DNA from: UM-FILTER-40-17 sp032251335
Lineage (GTDB): Bacteria; Bacteroidota; Bacteroidia; Flavobacteriales; Flavobacteriaceae
Direction of reading: 5' to 3'
Length of the DNA: 22,150 bases
Assembly: GCA_032251335.1 (NCBI GenBank)
Contig: JAVVDW010000027.1
Coordinates: 1-22,150, forward strand
The notes under the pieces are model-generated. The model did no database searches. It was given only the letters and a program-made list of their open reading frames with translations, and was not told the DNA's origin. Positions 6,279 through 14,794 of this stretch are shown piece by piece (position 1 is the stretch's first letter; every line of letters begins with the position of its first letter). Made by a program: the position numbers and the translations under genes.

Positions 6279-7505
6279 TTATCTGCTTGCCGTGAGTTCC
6301 GCAATGCGCACAATGACGGCTACTGCTTTTTCCATATTTTCCAAGCTTACATATTCGTATTTTCCGTGAAAATTATGCCCGCCGGCAAAAATGTTTGGGC
6401 AAGGAAGCCCCATGAAACTGAGCTGAGCACCGTCGGTGCCGCCGCGAATGGGTTTTATTATAGGCTTGATTCCTAAATCTTTCATGGCCTGCTCGGCTAT
6501 GTCAACAATATGAAAAACCGGTTCTATTTTTTCGCGCATATTGAAGTATTGGTCTTCGATTTGACAGCTAAAAAAACTTCCGTGTTCTGAGTTGAGTTTT
6601 TCTGTCAGTTTTTGTAGAAATAATTTTCTATCTTCAAAAGCTTGGCTGTCATGATCGCGAATGATAAAAGAAAGTGTCGTTTTTTCTATACTGCCATTTT
6701 GTGATGTGAGATGAAAAAATCCTTCGCGTCCCGATGTTTTTTCAGGAACTTGATGTTCGGGTAAGTGGCTCAGAAATTTGTGAGCCAACCACATCGAGTT
6801 GACCATTTTGTCTTTGGCATAGCCCGGATGTACACTTTTTCCTGTTATGGTAACGGTGGCCGCAGCTGCATTAAAATTTTCGAATTCCAGTTCACCAACC
6901 TCACTGCCGTCCATAGTATAGGCCCAATCAGCACCAAACTTTTTTACATCAAATTTGTGGGCGCCACGTCCAATTTCTTCATCGGGTGTAAACCCAACCC
7001 TGATTTTTCCGTGCTCAACTTCTGGATGAGAAAGTAAGTATTCCATGGCGGTGACAATTTCGGCAATACCCGCTTTGTCGTCTGCACCCAAAAGCGTGTT
7101 GCCATCGGTAGTAATGAGGGTTTGTCCTTTGTGGGCAAGCAATTCGGGGAAGTAGGAAGGCGACAATAAAATATTTTTTTCCTTGTTGAGCCAGATGTCT
7201 GTTCCGTCGTAGTTTTCTATAATTTGCGGTTTTACATGCGTTGCTGTAAAATCGGGAGAAGTGTCAAAATGAGCAATAAAACCAATCGTAGGGATGTTTT
7301 TGCCATTGGCGTTTGCAGGCAAAGTAGCCATCACATAAGCGTTTTCATCCAGCGTCACATCTTGCATTCCTATTTCTTCAAGCTCATTTGCCAAGTATTT
7401 GGCCAGTTTCCATTGTTTTTCTGTACTTGGCGTCGTATCCGAATTGGCGTCAGATTGGGTGTCCATTTGCACATAGTGCAGAAAACGCTTCAATAAATTT
7501 TGCAT
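6279..7505 (-). CDS. pepT: Peptidase T (tripeptide aminopeptidase)
   Basis: The 408-residue protein is a dizinc M20B aminopeptidase that removes the N-terminal residue from tripeptides, acting in the cytoplasm on imported or recycled peptides. Metal and catalytic residues are in place: H79 and D81 in AHFDTSPD, bridging D142 in LGADDKAG, general base E176 with E177 in TPDEEIGRG, D199 in YTMDGSE, and H380 in HNFHGKYE. The lid/dimerisation domain lies between about 210 and 325. The C-terminal RGGTDGAQLSFMGLPCPN is typical of PepT. The length matches the family (about 408-412) and no signal peptide is present. It is transcribed divergently from pyrD with a 92-bp shared gap. Confidence 0.96.
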   Translation of the reverse strand: MQNLLKRFLHYVQMDTQSDANSDTTPSTEKQWKLAKYLANELEEIGMQDVTLDENAYVMATLPANANGKNIPTIGFIAHFDTSPDFTATHVKPQIIENYDGTDIWLNKEKNILLSPSYFPELLAHKGQTLITTDGNTLLGADDKAGIAEIVTAMEYLLSHPEVEHGKIRVGFTPDEEIGRGAHKFDVKKFGADWAYTMDGSEVGELEFENFNAAAATVTITGKSVHPGYAKDKMVNSMWLAHKFLSHLPEHQVPEKTSGREGFFHLTSQNGSIEKTTLSFIIRDHDSQAFEDRKLFLQKLTEKLNSEHGSFFSCQIEDQYFNMREKIEPVFHIVDIAEQAMKDLGIKPIIKPIRGGTDGAQLSFMGLPCPNIFAGGHNFHGKYEYVSLENMEKAVAVIVRIAELTASR

Positions 7506-7572
7506 GTTAAATCTTTTGGTAAAAATACGGTTTACTTTGCACCCGTGTCAAGCAGAACTCTAATTTTCTATG

Positions 7573-7580
7573 TACTTTTG
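7573..7580 (+). promoter_or_regulatory. Putative -7 box for pyrD
   Basis: TACTTTTG matches the Bacteroidota -7 consensus TAnnTTTG exactly and lies 17 bp before the pyrD ATG. No TTG is found 19-21 bp upstream, so support rests on the -7 box and its position. Confidence 0.4.
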
Positions 7581-7597
7581 TAGAACATTTTTATCAC

Positions 7598-8635
7598 ATG
7601 TACAAACTGCTTTTTCGACCTGTTTTCTTTTGTTTTGATCCTGAAAAAGTTCACGAATGGACTTTTAAAGCTATTAAATCCATCTGTAAAATACCATTCC
7701 TAGTCTTTTTGATTCGAAAAATATATGTGATAGATAATCCGCGTTTGCATCGCGAAATCTTCGGACTTAGTTTTAAAAATCCTGTAGGCTTGGCTGCCGG
7801 TTTTGACAAAGATGCCAAACTCTATGAAGAGCTGTCTCATTTTGGTTTTGGCTTTGTTGAGATTGGTACGCTCACGCCCAAACCGCAACCGGGCAATCCG
7901 AAAAAAAGGTTGTTTAGGCTGGTTGCAGATACGGGCATAATCAATCGCATGGGTTTCAACAACGAAGGCGTGAAAGCGGCTGTACAGCGGTTAAACAAAC
8001 ATAAAAATGTAATTGTTGGCGGCAATATTGGCAAAAATAAAATGACTGCCAACGACAATGCCCTAGACGATTATCTCTTTTGCTTGGAAAAACTCTATCC
8101 CTTTGTCGATTATTTTGCACTGAATGTAAGTTCACCCAACACACCCGGTTTGCGCTCTTTGCAAGACAAAGAACCCTTGCGCGAGTTGCTCAAAAGGGTT
8201 AAGGCCAGGTCGCAGCAACTGCAAAAAGTGCATCAGTTAGCCAAGCCAAGGCCGGTTTTACTTAAAATAGCACCCGATTTGACAAACGAACAATTACTCG
8301 ATATTATCGAAATCGTCATTTCTACCCAAACAGACGGCGTCATTGCGACCAACACGACACTTTCGCGTGAAAACTTGCAGTCACCCAACCAAAATGAATC
8401 GGGTGGCTTGAGTGGTAAACCCCTTACGGATAGGAGTACGGAAGTGATTAGGTTTATTGCCGAAAACAGCAAAAAAGCGTTTCCCATCATCGGCGTTGGC
8501 GGTATTCATTCCGCTGACGACGCTATGGCCAAATTAGAAGCCGGTGCAGATTTGGTTCAGCTCTATACAGGTTTTATCTACGAAGGACCGGGCTTGATTA
8601 AAAAAATTAACAGGGCTATTTTGGCTAAAGCCTAA
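7598..8635 (+). CDS. pyrD: Dihydroorotate dehydrogenase (quinone), class 2
   Basis: This 345-residue flavoenzyme oxidises dihydroorotate to orotate in pyrimidine synthesis, passing electrons to membrane quinone. Class 2 features are clear: an N-terminal membrane-associating helical extension (1-45), FMN-binding NPVGLAAGFDKDA (61-73), the NVSSPNTPGLRSLQ loop (176-189) with catalytic Ser at S179, the lysine strand LLKIAPDL (221-228), TNTT (251-254), and the phosphate-binding GVGGI (299-303) and LYTGFIYEGPG (322-332). A class 1 enzyme would have Cys as the base and lack the N-terminal extension. It is the first gene of a plus-strand series, with a -7 box just upstream and 157 bp before the next gene. 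Confidence 0.97.
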   Translation: MYKLLFRPVFFCFDPEKVHEWTFKAIKSICKIPFLVFLIRKIYVIDNPRLHREIFGLSFKNPVGLAAGFDKDAKLYEELSHFGFGFVEIGTLTPKPQPGNPKKRLFRLVADTGIINRMGFNNEGVKAAVQRLNKHKNVIVGGNIGKNKMTANDNALDDYLFCLEKLYPFVDYFALNVSSPNTPGLRSLQDKEPLRELLKRVKARSQQLQKVHQLAKPRPVLLKIAPDLTNEQLLDIIEIVISTQTDGVIATNTTLSRENLQSPNQNESGGLSGKPLTDRSTEVIRFIAENSKKAFPIIGVGGIHSADDAMAKLEAGADLVQLYTGFIYEGPGLIKKINRAILAKA

Positions 8636-8780
8636 AACCAGAGAATATTTTATTGTCCAACTATTTTCACGTAAATTTTATAAAAAAAAATGTGCGTTTG
8701 TTTGGTTTACATGCTGTGGAAATTCAAATTTACCCAAATCTATTTGCACGGATAGAGGAATATAAAAATTACAAAATAAT

Positions 8781-8788
8781 TATCTTTG
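8781..8788 (+). promoter_or_regulatory. -7 box very close to the HMG-CoA lyase start
   Basis: TATCTTTG is an exact TAnnTTTG match ending 4 bp before the ATG at 8793. If used, transcription would begin at or beside the start codon and give a leaderless message. No TTG lies at the normal -33 spacing. Confidence 0.35.
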
Positions 8789-8792
8789 AAGC

Positions 8793-9656
8793 ATGCAACA
8801 AGTCAAAATTATCGAATGTCCGCGTGATGCCATGCAAGGCATTAAACCTTTGATACCGACTGCTGCCAAAATTAGATACATACAATCGCTGCTACACGTA
8901 GGTTTTGACACCATTGATGTTGGGAGTTTTGTTTCGCCAAAAGCGATTCCGCAAATGGCCGATACGGCAGCGGTTTTGCAAGGACTTGATTTGTCAGCCA
9001 CGCAAAGCAAACTCTTGGCTATCATCGCGAATGTTCGCGGTGCGGAAGAAGCGGCCATACATCCGGAAATTGATTTTTTGGGCTATCCGTTTTCCATATC
9101 AGAAAACTTTCAAATGCGCAACACACACAAAACCATAGCAGAGAGTTTAGCAGTTTTGCAAGAGATATTGCGCATAGCCGACCGGTCGGGCAAGCAAGTG
9201 GTAGCCTATTTGAGCATGGGTTTTGGCAATCCGTATGGCGATCCGTGGGATGTGGAAATTGTCGCAAATTGGACGGAGAAATTGACGCGCATGGGTGTGC
9301 AAATTTTATCCTTGTCAGACACGGTTGGTTCGTCCACGCCGGAAGTCATCCGTTATTTGTTTTCAAATTTGATTCCGGCCTATCCAAAAGTAGAATTTGG
9401 CGCGCATCTGCACACAACCGCAAATACATGGTACGAAAAAGTTGATGCTGCCTACAAAGCCGGATGCTGCCGATTTGATGGCGCCATTCAAGGATTTGGC
9501 GGTTGTCCAATGGCAAAAGATGAACTCACAGGCAACATGCCTACCGAAAAATTGGTTTCCTATTTCACGAGTCAGAAAGCAAAAACGGGCATCAACAGCC
9601 TCAGTTTTGAGAGTGCCTACAACGAAGCAACAAAAGTTTTTACCTTGTACCATTAG
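8793..9656 (+). CDS. mvaB: Hydroxymethylglutaryl-CoA lyase
   Basis: The 287-residue TIM-barrel enzyme cleaves HMG-CoA to acetoacetate and acetyl-CoA, the last step of leucine degradation. Visible motifs are PRD with R11 and D12, the barrel segment GSFVSPKAIPQM (44-55), AYLSMGFGNPYGDP (138-151), LSDTVGSSTPE (174-184), the metal-binding HLHTT with H205 and H207, and the signature GFGGCPMAKDELTGNMPTE (234-252) with catalytic C238 and N247. The N-terminus reads ECPRDAMQ where the human enzyme has EVGPRDGLQ, so the residue aligned with human E37 is I7; this variant is, from memory, usual in flavobacteria. No other leucine-degradation gene is adjacent in the window. Confidence 0.9.
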   Translation: MQQVKIIECPRDAMQGIKPLIPTAAKIRYIQSLLHVGFDTIDVGSFVSPKAIPQMADTAAVLQGLDLSATQSKLLAIIANVRGAEEAAIHPEIDFLGYPFSISENFQMRNTHKTIAESLAVLQEILRIADRSGKQVVAYLSMGFGNPYGDPWDVEIVANWTEKLTRMGVQILSLSDTVGSSTPEVIRYLFSNLIPAYPKVEFGAHLHTTANTWYEKVDAAYKAGCCRFDGAIQGFGGCPMAKDELTGNMPTEKLVSYFTSQKAKTGINSLSFESAYNEATKVFTLYH

Positions 9657-9673
9657 TTGTATTTCTCAAATAT

Positions 9674-9681
9674 TATTTTTG
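9674..9681 (+). promoter_or_regulatory. Putative -7 box for ligA
   Basis: TATTTTTG matches TAnnTTTG and lies 23 bp before the ligA ATG in the 48-bp gap after HMG-CoA lyase. The region is very AT-rich, so a chance match is possible. Confidence 0.3.
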
Positions 9682-9704
9682 ACATATTTTAAAAAATCAA
9701 ACAG

Positions 9705-11711
9705 ATGAGCAAGTCCGTTTATGAAGAAATAATATCGCTTCGCGAAGCTTTGACTAGATTCAATTACGAGTACTATGTGTTAGATGCGCCTACGATTTCC
9801 GATTTTGAATTTGACCAAAAACTCAAAAGGCTGGAGGCATTAGAAAGTCAAAATCCGGAGTATTTTGATCCCGATTCACCCACCCAACGTGTGGGTGGGG
9901 CAGTCACCAAAAACTTTGAAACGGTTGTACACAGCCATAGAATGTATTCATTGGATAATTCCTATTCTCGAGAAGACTTGTTGGAGTGGGAAGCGCGGAT
10001 GCAGCGAATTTTGGGTGATGTCAAACTCGAATATGTATGTGAACTCAAATTCGACGGTGCTTCTATTAGTTTAACCTATCACGATGGAAAATTGTTTAGG
10101 GCGGTTACACGCGGCGATGGATTTCAAGGCGATGATGTGACGGCCAACGTGCGCACCATTCGTTCGGTTCCATTGGTTTTGAAAGGCAATTATCCGAATA
10201 GTTTTGACATCCGCGGCGAAATTGTTTTACCAATTTCGGGGTTCAACAAGATGAACGAAGCATTGATTGAGATCGGGGAGACGCCTTACGCCAATCCCAG
10301 AAATACGGCTTCGGGAAGTTTGAAATTGCAAGACAGTGCAGAAGTCGCCAAAAGACCTTTAGATTGTTTGCTGTACTTTATCATTGGCTCAGATTTGCCT
10401 TTTGATAAGCATTTTGATGCTTTAGAAGCTGCCCGAAATTGGGGTTTTAAAGTACCCCGAGAGGCAAAGTTGGTACAAGATATGCAGGCGGTTTTTGATT
10501 ATATTGATTATTGGGATATTCACCGTCACGATTTGCCTTACGAGACCGATGGCGTAGTAGTCAAAGTAAACAGTTTTTCGCACCAACAGGAGTTGGGCTT
10601 TACAGCTAAGTCGCCACGTTGGGCGATGGCGTATAAATTCAAATCCGAGCAAGCCGAATCTGTCTTAGAGTCAATTTCCTATCAAGTAGGGCGAACAGGT
10701 GCCATCACACCGGTAGCCAACCTACAGCCCGTTTTACTCGCAGGAACCACAGTAAAGAGAGCCTCGCTGCACAATGCCGACCAGATGGCAAAATTGGATG
10801 TGCGTTTGGGTGATACGGTTTTTGTAGAAAAAGGCGGGGAGATTATTCCCAAAATTATAGGTGTGAATATGTCTAAACGAACAGTCGATAGCCAGCCTTT
10901 GGCCTTTATCGATAATTGCCCCGAATGCGACTCGGAACTCGTCAGGAATGAAGGCGAAGCGCAACATTTCTGTCCAAACTACGTGGGCTGTCCACCGCAA
11001 ATCATTGGTCGTATTCAGCATTTCATCAGTCGCAAAGCAATGGATATTGAGGGTTTGGGGGGTGAAACGGTGGCCTTGCTATATGAAAACGGATTGGTTG
11101 AGAATTACGCAGATTTGTACGAATTACAAATATCACAGTTACTGCCCTTGGAGCGTATGGCCCAAAAATCAGCTGAAAATCTCATCAATGGTCTTCGGCA
11201 GTCGGTCCATATTCCCTTCGAACGCGTTTTGTATGCCTTGGGCATTCGCTACGTAGGTGAAACGGTGGCTAAAAAATTGGCGAGACATTATAAAAATATA
11301 GACGTGTTGGCTCAGCAAACAGAAGAAAATTTAATTGAGGTAGATGAAATAGGCGCACGCATCGCACAGAGTGTGGTTTCATTTTTTCAAAATCAAGAAA
11401 ACAGGATTTTGGTTGAAAGGCTCAAAAATGCAGGTTTGCAGTTTGAAATTTTAAGCGATGATGCACGTCTTGTTTCAGACAGATTAGCCGGCAAAACAAT
11501 CGTTATTTCCGGTGTTTTTACCATGTATTCGAGGGAAGAAATCAAAAACCTGATTGAATCTCACGGCGGGAAAGTGGGAAGTTCTATCTCTGCAAAAACC
11601 CATTATTTGGTAGCCGGTGAAAATATGGGGCCTTCCAAATTGGAAAAAGCTAAAAAATTAAACATACCCATTCTAACAGAGGGTGCGTTTGCTGAAATGA
11701 TTAAAAATTGA
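9705..11711 (+). CDS. ligA: NAD-dependent DNA ligase
   Basis: This 668-residue enzyme seals nicks in replication and repair using NAD. The domain order is complete: Ia domain (1-70) for NMN binding, the nucleotidyltransferase core with adenylated K115 in CELKFDGAS, RGDGFQGDDVTANVRTI-type motif III region (136-153), the ETDGVVVKV motif IV (280-288), an OB fold with YKFKSEQA (310-317), and a zinc finger with C405, C408, C423 and C429. A helix-hairpin-helix region (about 440-580) and a C-terminal BRCT domain (590-668) follow. Length is standard for bacterial LigA. The start is the first ATG after a potential -7 box. It is an essential housekeeping gene with nothing anomalous. Confidence 0.98.
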   Translation: MSKSVYEEIISLREALTRFNYEYYVLDAPTISDFEFDQKLKRLEALESQNPEYFDPDSPTQRVGGAVTKNFETVVHSHRMYSLDNSYSREDLLEWEARMQRILGDVKLEYVCELKFDGASISLTYHDGKLFRAVTRGDGFQGDDVTANVRTIRSVPLVLKGNYPNSFDIRGEIVLPISGFNKMNEALIEIGETPYANPRNTASGSLKLQDSAEVAKRPLDCLLYFIIGSDLPFDKHFDALEAARNWGFKVPREAKLVQDMQAVFDYIDYWDIHRHDLPYETDGVVVKVNSFSHQQELGFTAKSPRWAMAYKFKSEQAESVLESISYQVGRTGAITPVANLQPVLLAGTTVKRASLHNADQMAKLDVRLGDTVFVEKGGEIIPKIIGVNMSKRTVDSQPLAFIDNCPECDSELVRNEGEAQHFCPNYVGCPPQIIGRIQHFISRKAMDIEGLGGETVALLYENGLVENYADLYELQISQLLPLERMAQKSAENLINGLRQSVHIPFERVLYALGIRYVGETVAKKLARHYKNIDVLAQQTEENLIEVDEIGARIAQSVVSFFQNQENRILVERLKNAGLQFEILSDDARLVSDRLAGKTIVISGVFTMYSREEIKNLIESHGGKVGSSISAKTHYLVAGENMGPSKLEKAKKLNIPILTEGAFAEMIKN

Positions 11712-11902
11712 AGTATATTCTTTTATTGTGTTAATTTGTTGTTATTATTAATTTTTTTAAGTACAAAATATTTTTTTTCGTAATTTTATGGTGTTAGCTA
11801 ACTAATTAAAATAATGAATATCTACTGAGTATTTATCACATAAATTGATAGATTTTTTAAAGCGGGACTTCTTACACATGATTAACAACTAAATGTAAAC
11901 TT

Positions 11903-12298
11903 ATGAAAAATGTATTTTACCTTATTGCAATTTTTAGTGTCTTTTCTTTGTATGGCCAAGCCCAAGACCTTCCTTTATCTTTGAAATTGAACAATGGCAT
12001 GGTTGTCAATCCGGGTGATGTATTTGTGATAGGTGATACAAATGCGCATCATTCCTTTACGTATCTCAATGTTGGGAAGTCTAATTTTATTATAAAAAAA
12101 GGAGGCATTTATAATCCAAAATCCTTGTCGGGACTGGAAGTAGTTGTGTCAGATATTCAGTCTTCTTCAAAAGGCGATTTGATTGTTTTAAGAAGGGCTG
12201 ATGGGAATCTGTTTTTAGGAGCTAATAAACTTGCCTATATCAGGGATTTAGAGAAAGCTTTGGCTAGTGGCGAGCTTCTTGTCAAAAAGTCTAGTTGA
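11903..12298 (+). CDS. Small secreted protein of unknown function
   Basis: I do not recognise this 131-residue protein. It starts with a clear signal peptide (MKNVFYLIAIFSVFSLYGQA), probably cleaved near residue 20-22. The mature part of about 110 residues is predicted by eye to be beta-rich, with alternating hydrophobic strands such as SFTYLNVGKSNFIIKKGG and GLEVVVSDI, and ends in a basic SGELLVKKSS. There is no cysteine in the mature part and no repeat. It stands alone after a 191-bp AT-rich gap that contains a 10-bp perfect palindrome at 11793-11802. It overlaps the convergent TauE/SafE gene by 8 bp. It is lower in GC than ligA upstream. Confidence 0.7.
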   Translation: MKNVFYLIAIFSVFSLYGQAQDLPLSLKLNNGMVVNPGDVFVIGDTNAHHSFTYLNVGKSNFIIKKGGIYNPKSLSGLEVVVSDIQSSSKGDLIVLRRADGNLFLGANKLAYIRDLEKALASGELLVKKSS

Positions 12299-13094
12299 GA
12301 AATAATTCTTGATAAAAAATAAAAAGAGCCATTCCCAAGACAAACCAACCGAACATTTTCTTGAGTTTTTTACCTTCTATGTAGTTGGAAATAAACATTC
12401 CGATAAAGATGCCTATGATGGAAAGTGAGGTGAAAGTCAAGAGAAAAGTCCAATCTATAGGTAAGCTTTGAATATCGCCCAAAAATCCGATTAGCGAATT
12501 CACCGAGATGACGAGCAAGGAGGTAGCCACGGCCTTTTTCATGGGTAATTTGGCAAACAGCACCAATGTTGGGATGATTAAAAAACCGCCGCCGGCACCG
12601 ACCAATCCGGCTATCAAACCCACAGCAATACCTTGGAGAAACAACAATGGGTAATGCATTTTAGAAACCTGTAAATCAGGTACTTTTTCTTGCTTACTCA
12701 CAATCATAAAAATGGAAGTAACTGTCATCACCAAGCCAAAAAATGTCATGATGCCAATTTCTTTAGTCACGGAAAATTCATCGAATTGAAACAATACATC
12801 GGGCAACCATGGAATCAGGTATTTTCGAATGGTATAAACAACCACAAAAGCCGGAAAGGCAAAAAAGAGTCCGGTTTTGATCTCTACCATTTTTTTTTGA
12901 TAGCTCCGAATAGCACCGGTAAGAGATGTGGTGCCCACCACAAAAAGTGAATACGCTGTGGCTGTAATAGGTTCTATTTTAAGTAAATAAACCAAAATAG
13001 GTAGTGTCAATACAGAACCGCCGCCACCGAGCAATCCCAAAATCAAACCGATAAGTACAGCACCGAGATAGCCTAGAATAAGCTGAATATCCAT
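12291..13094 (-). CDS. TauE/SafE-family sulfite/organosulfonate exporter-like permease
   Basis: The 267-residue product is an integral membrane protein with about eight hydrophobic segments in two related halves. Each half opens with the glycine-rich signature of the family: GLLGGGGSVLTLP (20-32) and GLVGAGGGFLIIPTL (163-177). TauE/SafE proteins move sulfite, sulfoacetate or other small anions across the inner membrane. The substrate here is not readable. The C-terminal helix ends in FYQELFLN. It is transcribed divergently from a small DUF2892 membrane protein. That pairing, often with rhodaneses, occurs in sulfur-handling gene sets of Bacteroidota and supports a sulfur role by inference. Its 3' end overlaps the convergent small secreted protein gene by 8 bp. 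Confidence 0.85.
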   Translation of the reverse strand: MDIQLILGYLGAVLIGLILGLLGGGGSVLTLPILVYLLKIEPITATAYSLFVVGTTSLTGAIRSYQKKMVEIKTGLFFAFPAFVVVYTIRKYLIPWLPDVLFQFDEFSVTKEIGIMTFFGLVMTVTSIFMIVSKQEKVPDLQVSKMHYPLLFLQGIAVGLIAGLVGAGGGFLIIPTLVLFAKLPMKKAVATSLLVISVNSLIGFLGDIQSLPIDWTFLLTFTSLSIIGIFIGMFISNYIEGKKLKKMFGWFVLGMALFIFYQELFLN

Positions 13095-13205
13095 GTTTTT
13101 ATAAGTTAGAACGGACGAAATTAATATAAACTTCTTTCTCTTCTGTAACGAAAGTAACCAATTGCAGAACTACTTTGGCTTATGTTTACATTAAATTTTA
13201 AAAAC

Positions 13206-13409
13206 ATGAGAAAAAATATTGGAAACCGAGACAAGGGGCTGCGAATTCTTTTAGCCGTTATTGCTACCACATTGTTCTTTACGAATATGCTGCAAGGAGC
13301 ATGGGCTTACATCATATTGGCAGCTGGAGGCATATTGCTAGGAACCGCTTTGGTAAATTTTTGTCCGCTTTACGCCATCTTTGGAATCAAAACTTGTAGA
13401 CCAAGATAG
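13206..13409 (+). CDS. DUF2892 (YgaP-type) small membrane protein
   Basis: This 67-residue protein matches the DUF2892 pattern: a basic N-terminus MRKNIGNRDKGLRILLA, two adjacent transmembrane helices (about 12-29 and 33-50), and a C-terminal CPLYAIFGIKTC motif with two cysteines. In E. coli YgaP a related transmembrane unit is attached to a rhodanese domain; here it stands alone. The start at 13206 (MRKN) is preferred over an in-frame ATG at 13182, which would add the unlikely MFTLNFKN. It is divergent from the TauE/SafE gene across a 111-bp gap. A role linked to sulfane-sulfur or thiol handling is inferred only from this context. Confidence 0.8.
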   Translation: MRKNIGNRDKGLRILLAVIATTLFFTNMLQGAWAYIILAAGGILLGTALVNFCPLYAIFGIKTCRPR

Positions 13410-13427
13410 TAGGTTTGATATTTTCTT

Positions 13428-14339
13428 TTAGTTGGGGCAGATGTCCTTATCTAAATAATCCGGTATGCCATCTCCGTCACAATCTGTGAAGGTAATTGTG
13501 CCGTCCGCATTGATGGTGATTTCGTTTCTGGTTAATATAAAATCGCCATCGTCATCGGTGTCTATAAAATTTGGAAATCCATCGCCATCGGTATCATCGT
13601 CACCGATATTTTCGTTACCGTTCAGATCTTCGATGAAAGAAGGAATTCCGTCCAAATCGTGATCGGCTTCTATGGCTGCGAAGAGTTTTACCCTAAAGAT
13701 TAATGGAGAATTTGCAGGAATACCCGGTTGTGTGATGTTTTGAAAACCAAGAGCGGATGGAAAAAAAACAGCACCAACGCCAAAATTGAAAAAAGTAGAA
13801 GTTCCATCGGGGTTTAAATCAAAACCGTCAGCAGATTTTAACTCGGTTAAAATCAAACGAAATCCAACGACTACCTGAGTTAAATCAAACCAAATTGGAT
13901 TTGCGTTTGAGTCAAATAAATTAGAATTTAACAGTGTGCCTCTAAAATTGACAAGTGTTGAATCCACAAAATTAGGTCTTTTATTGACACCTTCGCGCGC
14001 CTTGAGAACATAATAGTTGAGCGTTACAGAATCTATGGCGAATGTTTTTTTCTCTACAAGGTCAATTAGTGGCGTTTTATTGGTATTTTCTCCGGCAATG
14101 GTGTCAAATTCAATGTCAAAATTGAAACCGGGTGGCGGATTTACAAAGTCTTCTTGATTGTAAAAATGTGTATTGAGAAACTCAAGTATGGCAGCGTCAT
14201 CGATAAGGGCTTGCTCACCTAAATCAACAGGAGGAACGGGTGTTGTGGTTATACCATCATCACCACTGCCACAAGACGAAACGAAAATTGTCATCAAGAC
14301 CAATGAGAAAAGTCTTATTTGAGAAAAAAGCCTATACAT
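13428..14339 (-). CDS. FKBP-like surface lipoprotein with calcium-binding TSP3-type tail
   Basis: From the ATG at 14339 the product is 303 residues, with signal peptide, lipobox VSSC (C23) and the acidic motif GSGDD right after it, which resembles the Bacteroidota surface-export signal. An in-frame ATG 21 bp earlier is less likely because it would lengthen the n-region. The middle (roughly 105-225) has FKBP peptidyl-prolyl isomerase features: VNFRGTLLNSNLFDSN, then VVVGFRLILTELK, and a closing IPANSPLIFRVKLF strand. The C-terminal 80 residues are rich in DxDxDG motifs (DHDLDGIP, DTDGDGFPNFIDTDDDGD, DCDGDGIPDYLDKD), typical of thrombospondin type 3 or Ca-binding repeats. It resembles GldI-type flavobacterial FKBP lipoproteins. 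Whether it is catalytic is unknown: the usual active-site Trp position appears to be Phe. Confidence 0.78.
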   Translation of the reverse strand: MYRLFSQIRLFSLVLMTIFVSSCGSGDDGITTTPVPPVDLGEQALIDDAAILEFLNTHFYNQEDFVNPPPGFNFDIEFDTIAGENTNKTPLIDLVEKKTFAIDSVTLNYYVLKAREGVNKRPNFVDSTLVNFRGTLLNSNLFDSNANPIWFDLTQVVVGFRLILTELKSADGFDLNPDGTSTFFNFGVGAVFFPSALGFQNITQPGIPANSPLIFRVKLFAAIEADHDLDGIPSFIEDLNGNENIGDDDTDGDGFPNFIDTDDDGDFILTRNEITINADGTITFTDCDGDGIPDYLDKDICPN

Positions 14340-14351
14340 AGATTCTAAATT

Positions 14352-14383
14352 TTGGCGCAATTTACGATTTTCCGTTATCTTTG
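14352..14383 (+). promoter_or_regulatory. Promoter of the S4-methyltransferase-phosphoribosyltransferase operon
   Basis: TTG at 14352-14354 and TATCTTTG at 14376-14383 are 21 bp apart, matching the Bacteroidota promoter (TTG near -33, TAnnTTTG at -7). The predicted start of transcription is about 12 bp before the ATG at 14402. The promoter lies in the divergent gap with the FKBP lipoprotein gene. Confidence 0.65.
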
Positions 14384-14401
14384 AAAGGTAAATTTTGAAT
14401 T

Positions 14402-14794
14402 ATGCGTGTGGATAAGTTTTTGTGGTGCATTCGGTTGTATAAAACCAGAACCCAAGCGACCGAAGCTTGTAGGAAAGGCCACGTGAAAATCAACGGTGAA
14501 TCGGTCAAACCTTCCCGAGATGTAATCCCCACAGATGAAATCAAAGTTAGGAAAGATCAAATAGAGCGCATTTTTAAAGTGCAAGACATACCCGAAAATA
14601 GGTTGGGAGCCAAATGGGTTGGCTTGTATGTGATAGACCAAACACCTGCAGACGCTTTTGAAAAAATGAAGCTAATCAGACAAACTTCTGCCTATTACAG
14701 AAACTTAGGCACCGGAAGGCCCACCAAAAAAGACCGCCGTGTTTTAGACGATTTTATGGATGAACCCGAAAATGATGCACGTCATGAATCGTGA
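14402..14794 (+). CDS. hslR: S4-domain RNA-binding protein (Hsp15/HslR-like)
   Basis: The 130-residue protein consists of an N-terminal S4 RNA-binding domain (about 1-60: MRVDKFLWCIRLYKTRTQA, CRKGHVKINGESVKPS) and a basic C-terminal tail with GRPTKKDRR. This matches the Hsp15/HslR family, which in E. coli binds stalled 50S subunits carrying nascent chains to recycle them. The first Met is directly followed by the family N-terminus RVDKFLW, so the start is secure. The 3' end overlaps the methyltransferase start by 11 bp, implying co-translation, and a good promoter lies upstream. Confidence 0.85.
   Translation: MRVDKFLWCIRLYKTRTQATEACRKGHVKINGESVKPSRDVIPTDEIKVRKDQIERIFKVQDIPENRLGAKWVGLYVIDQTPADAFEKMKLIRQTSAYYRNLGTGRPTKKDRRVLDDFMDEPENDARHES

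Noticed and set aside
8653..8853. Possible small gene in the pyrD to HMG-CoA lyase gap
   Set aside because: It starts with TTG, overlaps the secure start of HMG-CoA lyase, and has no recognisable motif. I see nothing else firm in this 157-bp gap.
13182..13205. Longer N-terminus for the DUF2892 protein from the ATG at 13182
   Set aside because: The added residues do not fit the family N-terminus; MRKNIGNRD at 13206 does.
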